From positions 1 to 12,409 of the forward strand of contig MU867182.1 in assembly GCA_033725935.1 (NCBI GenBank): a DNA stretch of 12,409 nt. The letters are read 5' to 3'. The stretch comes from Cladorrhinum sp. PSN259. Its lineage: Eukaryota > Ascomycota > Sordariomycetes > Sordariales > Podosporaceae. The translations under genes were made by a program, and so were the position numbers. The first letter of the stretch is position 1. Each line of letters opens with the position of its first letter. Positions 9,095 to 12,409 of the stretch are shown here, one piece after another. The notes below the pieces were generated by a model. That model made no database searches. It was not told the origin of the DNA and was given only the letters and a program-made list of their open reading frames with translations.

Positions 9095-9870
9095 ATGGTG
9101 GCAATACGTCAATATGGCAAAATGGTAGAAAGATTCCGGGAAGGCATATTAATAATAATGTATTTATTGGGTGGCATGCTAGCGCGGTCGTGGGAGATTT
9201 TAGAGATTCGGTATAGCAATACGGAATATGGCGGAGTACAGAATGTTATTATTAACCGGGGGATGGTATATTTTATAATATCGTACTATAAGAATTACCG
9301 CAGCAGCGACTAAATTAAGATAATCCACCGGTATTTGCCCCGAAAGGTAGGCGAATTAATAGTATAGTATTTATAGTTAGTGTTACCGTTTTAGCAAGAA
9401 GTATAGGGCATTATTAAAGGCGCCGAAGAGCCGAGCGGATTTTTATAGGCGGATAAGATTATAAAGCGGGATAAAGATAGAGACGAAGGCGAAGGTAAAG
9501 ATAGAGACGAGGTTAAGGCAGGCAGTAAAGGATGGATTTAGGAGCGTAAGTAGACAGTAGACCGGATGCGGCGGATTTTATAAGATTCTAGCGGGTAATA
9601 TTTTAACGCGCCTATAGGTATTAGTATATGGCGGCATATTGCGATTGGGATTTCGAACCGGTATTTAAATAAGGTATTTAGGGCAGATGATGCGACGGAC
9701 TAGGACCAGGACGAACCGTTTAACGAGGAGGATAAAGATACGTTAGATAACGTATAGGATTTATAAGCCGGCTATAGCATATATATTACGGGTATAATAT
9801 ATGTATAAGAATTATAGTAAGGCATATCCGGGATTGCGGCGAAGCGGGATGGATTCCGTAAGGTAAGCCG
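9095..9870 (+). other. Tyrosine-recombinase-like domain within the helicase relic
   Basis: A stop-free run (9095-9313) contains LLGGMLARSWEILEIRYSN, laid out like the box I Arg of tyrosine recombinases (Arg codon 9185-9187), followed by a beta-like NVIINRGMVYFI segment and a YYKNY segment where HKxY would be expected. Later, IWRHIAIGIS (Arg-His at 9632-9637) resembles the box II Arg. AGYSIYITGIIYV follows: its first Tyr (9773-9775) stands for His after CAT to TAT, and a Tyr nine residues on (9800-9802) fits the catalytic Tyr. The H-to-Y spacing of nine is that of the GHSxxxTxxxY motif in lambda-integrase family enzymes. The domain call is from motifs and spacing only. Confidence 0.62.
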
Positions 9871-10039
9871 GTAATAATATCGGTTTTTAGGGTTTAAGGC
9901 AGACGAAGGAGGTACGGTAATCGGTAGGAAGCGTAAGGTTAATATTTTTAAGGGTATCCGGGAGGAGGCGAGGTTTAAGAGGTTTAAGCGGTTACAAATG
10001 GTAGATATAGAAGTATATTTATAGATGATAATAAATAAT

Positions 10040-11010
10040 CCGTCGGCATAATTCCGAAGGATATAGAAGAGGGTGATCGAGGCGATTATTAAGGATATAA
10101 GTCCGATTATTTAAATAATAGGGATAGGCGGTAGCAAGAGTTTATCGTTTATATTACCGGCGTTTTATTTATCGGAAAGGACGACGGTTATAGTCGTACC
10201 GTTAATTACGTTATAAGGCGATTTAAACGAGCGGTACTAGGCGAGTGGGATAAGCACGCATATATGGCAAAGCCGGGAGGGCAACCGAGCAATATCGATT
10301 ATATTCGTTATATCGGAATCGGCGGTTACTAAAGGGTTCTAATCATTTATTAACCGGTTATAAGCCCGAGGATAGTTAGATCGGGTAGTTATTAACGAGT
10401 GCTATATAGTATTAGATAGCGACCACGGGTTCCGGCCATAATTAAGGGAGTTGGGAGGGGTATTACGTAGATCTAGTATATAGATAATATGTTTAATGGT
10501 AATGTTGGGGCCCGACGATATTAATGAGTTTTACTAATATATAAGGTTCGAGAAATAACGTGTTTATTTATTCCGGGTACGGACGGTTCGGACGAATATT
10601 ACGTATCGGGTACGGATATTAGGTACGGCGAGCGAAAAGGAGCAAGATAAAGAGATATAATAGGTAGTGCGAAAGGGGTTATAACGGTATAAGAGTGGCA
10701 AGATTATAGTATATAGGGGCCAGATCGAGCGAGTAGAGCGGTTAGGTAAGTTAATAGGTTACTAGGTATATTATAGCAAGGTTAATACGAAAGAGGGCAA
10801 GGTAGAGAGGGTGCGGGCATGGCAGACAGGGGGCTAAGGTAGTGGGCAAGATAGTGGTCGTATTATCGTAATAACTAACGCATTAAGGATAGGGATCGAT
10901 ATACCAGACATACGAATAGTGGTGCATGCCGGGGCGCTAAGGCGGTTACGAGATTACGCATAGGAAAGCGGAAGGGCAGGCCGAGATAGGCAAAAAAGTA
11001 AGGCGGTTAT
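10040..11010 (+). other. RecQ-type SF2 helicase core within the relic
   Basis: Motif 0-like: FRRIQKRVIEAIIKDISPI. Motif I (Walker A) at 10121-10145: GIGGSKSLS, with Gly to Ser replacing the usual GGGKS. Motif Ia: TVIVVPLITL. Motif II at 10394-10405: NECY where RecQ enzymes have DE[CA]H; both changes (Asp to Asn, His to Tyr) are RIP-type transitions that would abolish catalysis. Motif IV: GKIIVYRGQIERVERL. Motif V at 10862-10930: IIVITNALRIGIDIPDIRIV. Motif VI at 10961-10987: stop-ESGRAGRD, with TAG for the first Gln. Just downstream, DRLECLDNEVACDIY keeps two Cys of a probable RecQ zinc-binding subdomain. An ATP-dependent DNA helicase role follows from the family. Confidence 0.9.
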
Positions 11011-11839
11011 TATTCATAGGATACCGAAGCAGGAGATAGGACGATAAAGATAAGGATAGGGTTAAAGGGTAAGGTAAAAGTCGGAGCAAGAGAATGGTAA
11101 AGAAGAATAGGGTGGGTTTAATAAAGGGATATTGGTATATATGGAGGTAGGGCAATGCCAAAGGGTGGTTTTGGATAGGGTTATGAATGGGGAGGATCGA
11201 TTAGAGTGTTTGGATAATGAAGTGGCGTGTGATATATATCAAGAGGCAAGGGGGGAGGGGCCGGAAGGGTTAGGAACGTAAAAGGAAGGAGAGATTAATA
11301 GAGAAGAAGAGGATATAATGATAGTGGAGGAATGCGAGGGCGATATACGTATTGGGGTAGAAAGCAGTAGTAGGGAGGTAGCCGGGCGTTATAATTGGGA
11401 GAGTAAGGATAAGGAGGATGAGGAATATGGGAAGGAGGATAGGGAAGATGACGGGAGCGATAATGGCGATATAGGTATAAAGACGGTAATTAGGGATTAT
11501 AATGGCGAAAGCGAGGGCGATGGTAATAATATTCAGGTTTATAAGGCAGTAGAAAAGGAAAGAAAGGATTTAGTAGGAAATATAGGAGACGGTTAGGTCC
11601 GAGATTTTGTGGAAGCAAGAATCGAAAGAGTCCGGGAGATGGGATAGGAAGCAAGGGAAAGAATGGAGATATATAAAGAATTAGCGGATTTTAGGGAGCA
11701 GTTAGCGAGTTAGGTTGGATATTATGCGGTATACCGATTCGGTGGAGTAGGGAAAGCGGATTGGTATCATAAAAGAGAGGAGTGTGAGCGGTAGATAAGC
11801 GAAGAATGGATTAGGATGGAAAGTAAGGTAAAGACGGTT

Positions 11840-12157
11840 TTAGAGGAGTTATTTAAGAAGAAAAGGATAGAGAGGTTTTCGGGGTGTTTTTATTGTAGGG
11901 TGCCGCAAGCGTTATATAATCGGTAGCGAAAGGAAGGAGTGGATGGGGGGAGGTTTAAACAGGTGCAGGGGGGGGGATGTGAATATAAGGGAGTTTTAAT
12001 TCGGATATTGGTTAGGAGTGTGGGGAAATATAAGGAAAAGGGATTAAAAGTAATGGTTAAATTAATAGAGAGGGACGGATTTAATAGGATAGATATAAAT
12101 AATTGGTATGGATGGTTGGGCAAGATGATTCGATAGGGTGGGATTTAAGCAAGTCTA
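11840..12157 (+). other. C-terminal Cys-containing domain of the helicase relic
   Basis: After the acidic linker and a charged helical stretch, the frame reads SGCFYCRVPQALYNR, then GGRFKQVQGGGCEYKGVL, then GFNRIDINNWYGWLGKMIR and stop-GGI. The C-x2-C pair plus a later Cys looks like a degenerate zinc site typical of the C-terminal end of large fungal RecQ-like repeat proteins. Only two of its stops (11926-11928 and 12134-12136) fall inside before the homology fades at about 12157. The expected continuation after GGI-stop-AS is not found, so the 3' end of the gene is probably truncated here. Confidence 0.6.
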
Positions 12158-12170
12158 ACCTCTAGTCCGT

Positions 12171-12193
12171 AATCAATTCTAGTAGAATTGATT
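12171..12193. repeat. Perfect 10-bp inverted repeat with 3-nt loop
   Basis: AATCAATTCT and AGAATTGATT are exact reverse complements separated by AGT. It sits directly at the right border of the helicase relic. It could be an element end, a recombination-site-like dyad or chance; it is AT-rich, and no partner copy exists elsewhere in the window. Confidence 0.6.
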
Positions 12194-12276
12194 TGAATTT
12201 GTATGGAAGGCGCACAGACTATGCCAAAGATAGGGGGTAGAATTGGTTTGATTTCTTTGCGAGTAGAATTGATTTA
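12182..12276 (+). repeat. Three spaced copies of a GTAGAATTGATTT-like motif
   Basis: Copies begin at 12182 (GTAGAATTGATTTG), 12237 (GTAGAATTGGTTTGATTT, slightly longer) and 12263 (GTAGAATTGATTTA). The first overlaps the right half of the stem-loop at 12171-12193. The spacing (55 and 26 bp) is irregular, so this is not a simple tandem array. Confidence 0.55.
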
Positions 12277-12409
12277 GGTTTTCGGCTTTAAAATCGATGT
12301 AACCGGTACCGTTTGAAAGATAAAGACCGTCTCTTTCTTATATCCGAATATTACTGTTATGCGACCGGTTGTTCGTATTCTGTGGCATCTTTTCTAATTG
12401 CTTTGTCTG

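Larger units (their letters stand above)
1020..12157. other. RIP-mutated block
   Basis: Across this block, conserved protein frames keep their register but lose CAA, CAG and TGG to TAA and TAG, and Cys, His and Gly codons change by C-to-T or G-to-A in CpA/TpG contexts. CGA codons mostly survive, and in the helicase frame no TGA is found. This is the CpA-directed signature of RIP in ascomycetes. Intensity varies: copy A and the right arm are worst, and the left arm retains stop-free runs. Confidence 0.85.
7754..12157 (+). pseudogene. Fungal repeat-borne RecQ-like helicase fused to a tyrosine-recombinase-like domain; RIP-killed, N-terminus missing
   Basis: A single frame of about 1,468 codons, with no frameshift that I could find, holds over 70 in-frame stops (about 77 by hand count), all TAA or TAG. 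Order: an N-terminal helical region (WLRRVGWA, RLRETVGPVKEEEAVL, LNQAQVAVAGMPRGHAVLFEVNR); a tyrosine-recombinase-like domain (about 9095-9870); a RecQ-type SF2 helicase (about 10040-11010); an acidic linker (about 11318-11480, rich in E, D and G); and a C-terminal domain with CFYC, VPQAL and a later single Cys. This architecture resembles large fungal RecQ-like proteins, including telomere-linked helicases, which normally have a C2H2/DUF3505-type N-terminus. That part would lie upstream and is replaced by the palindrome. Substrates are inferred: DNA unwinding, with a possible role in element mobility or telomere maintenance. It cannot make a functional protein as it stands. Confidence 0.82.
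12158..12409. other. Unassigned right flank, not visibly RIPped
   Basis: No gene was recognised. Compared with everything from 960 on, TpG and CpA dinucleotides are common again (for example TGTGGCATC and GCTTTGTCTG near the end), so this DNA seems to lie outside the RIPped block. It holds a stem-loop and three related short repeats (separate entries). It may be the edge of another element or unique flanking sequence. Confidence 0.5.

Noticed and set aside
10946..12123. Minus-strand open frames at 10946-11161 and 11890-12123
   Set aside because: Both are shadows of the helicase frame; absence of stops follows from its purine-rich codons.
7754..12157. Starship captain (DUF3435) as the identity of the recombinase domain
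   Set aside because: The recombinase-like segment sits inside a much larger helicase protein and I saw none of the captain-type context; the resemblance is limited to general tyrosine-recombinase motifs.

Overview
This window looks like repeat-rich, gene-poor DNA from a filamentous ascomycete (Pezizomycotina). Almost everything recognisable is a transposable-element relic damaged in the manner of RIP (repeat-induced point mutation). Long reading frames stay in register over kilobases but are broken by very many TAA and TAG codons standing where CAA, CAG or TGG would be expected. His and Cys codons have become Tyr codons at positions where the families require His or Cys. I see no intact host gene, no RNA gene and no CRISPR array.

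Layout from left to right: (1) 1-894, minus strand, the 5' part of a Tad-like LINE ORF1, less damaged and running off the window. (2) About 1037-1607, a heavily mutated fragment of Ty3/gypsy pol (integrase C-terminus and chromodomain, 'copy A'). (3) 1608-7753, a giant imperfect palindrome of two roughly 3.05 kb arms around a 58 bp spacer (4671-4728). Each arm is a 5'-truncated 3' half of the same Ty3/gypsy chromovirus family: RNase H, DD35E integrase, chromodomain, an antisense ORF, then an LTR-like end. Pol fragment B reads leftward and C reads rightward, so the LTR-like ends lie outside. (4) 7754-about 12157, plus strand, one uninterrupted but stop-riddled frame of about 1,468 codons. It encodes a helical N-terminal region, a tyrosine-recombinase-like domain, a RecQ-type helicase with recognisable motifs I, Ia, II, IV, V and VI, an acidic linker and a C-terminal Cys-containing domain. 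Its N-terminus is cut off by the palindrome. (5) 12158-12409, unassigned DNA that looks unRIPped, with a perfect 10 bp stem-loop and three related short repeats.

The two most interesting items are relics. The first is the fusion of a tyrosine-recombinase fold with a RecQ-like helicase, related to fungal telomere-linked/RecQ repeat helicases, which could be the enzyme of a mobile element. The second is the antisense ORF carried by both palindrome arms. It converges on pol and has a Zn2Cys6-like cysteine pattern (C-x2-C-x7-C-x8-C-x2-C-x7-C, two Cys inferred) followed by a probable coiled coil.

All family assignments come from reading translations by eye; no database search was possible.
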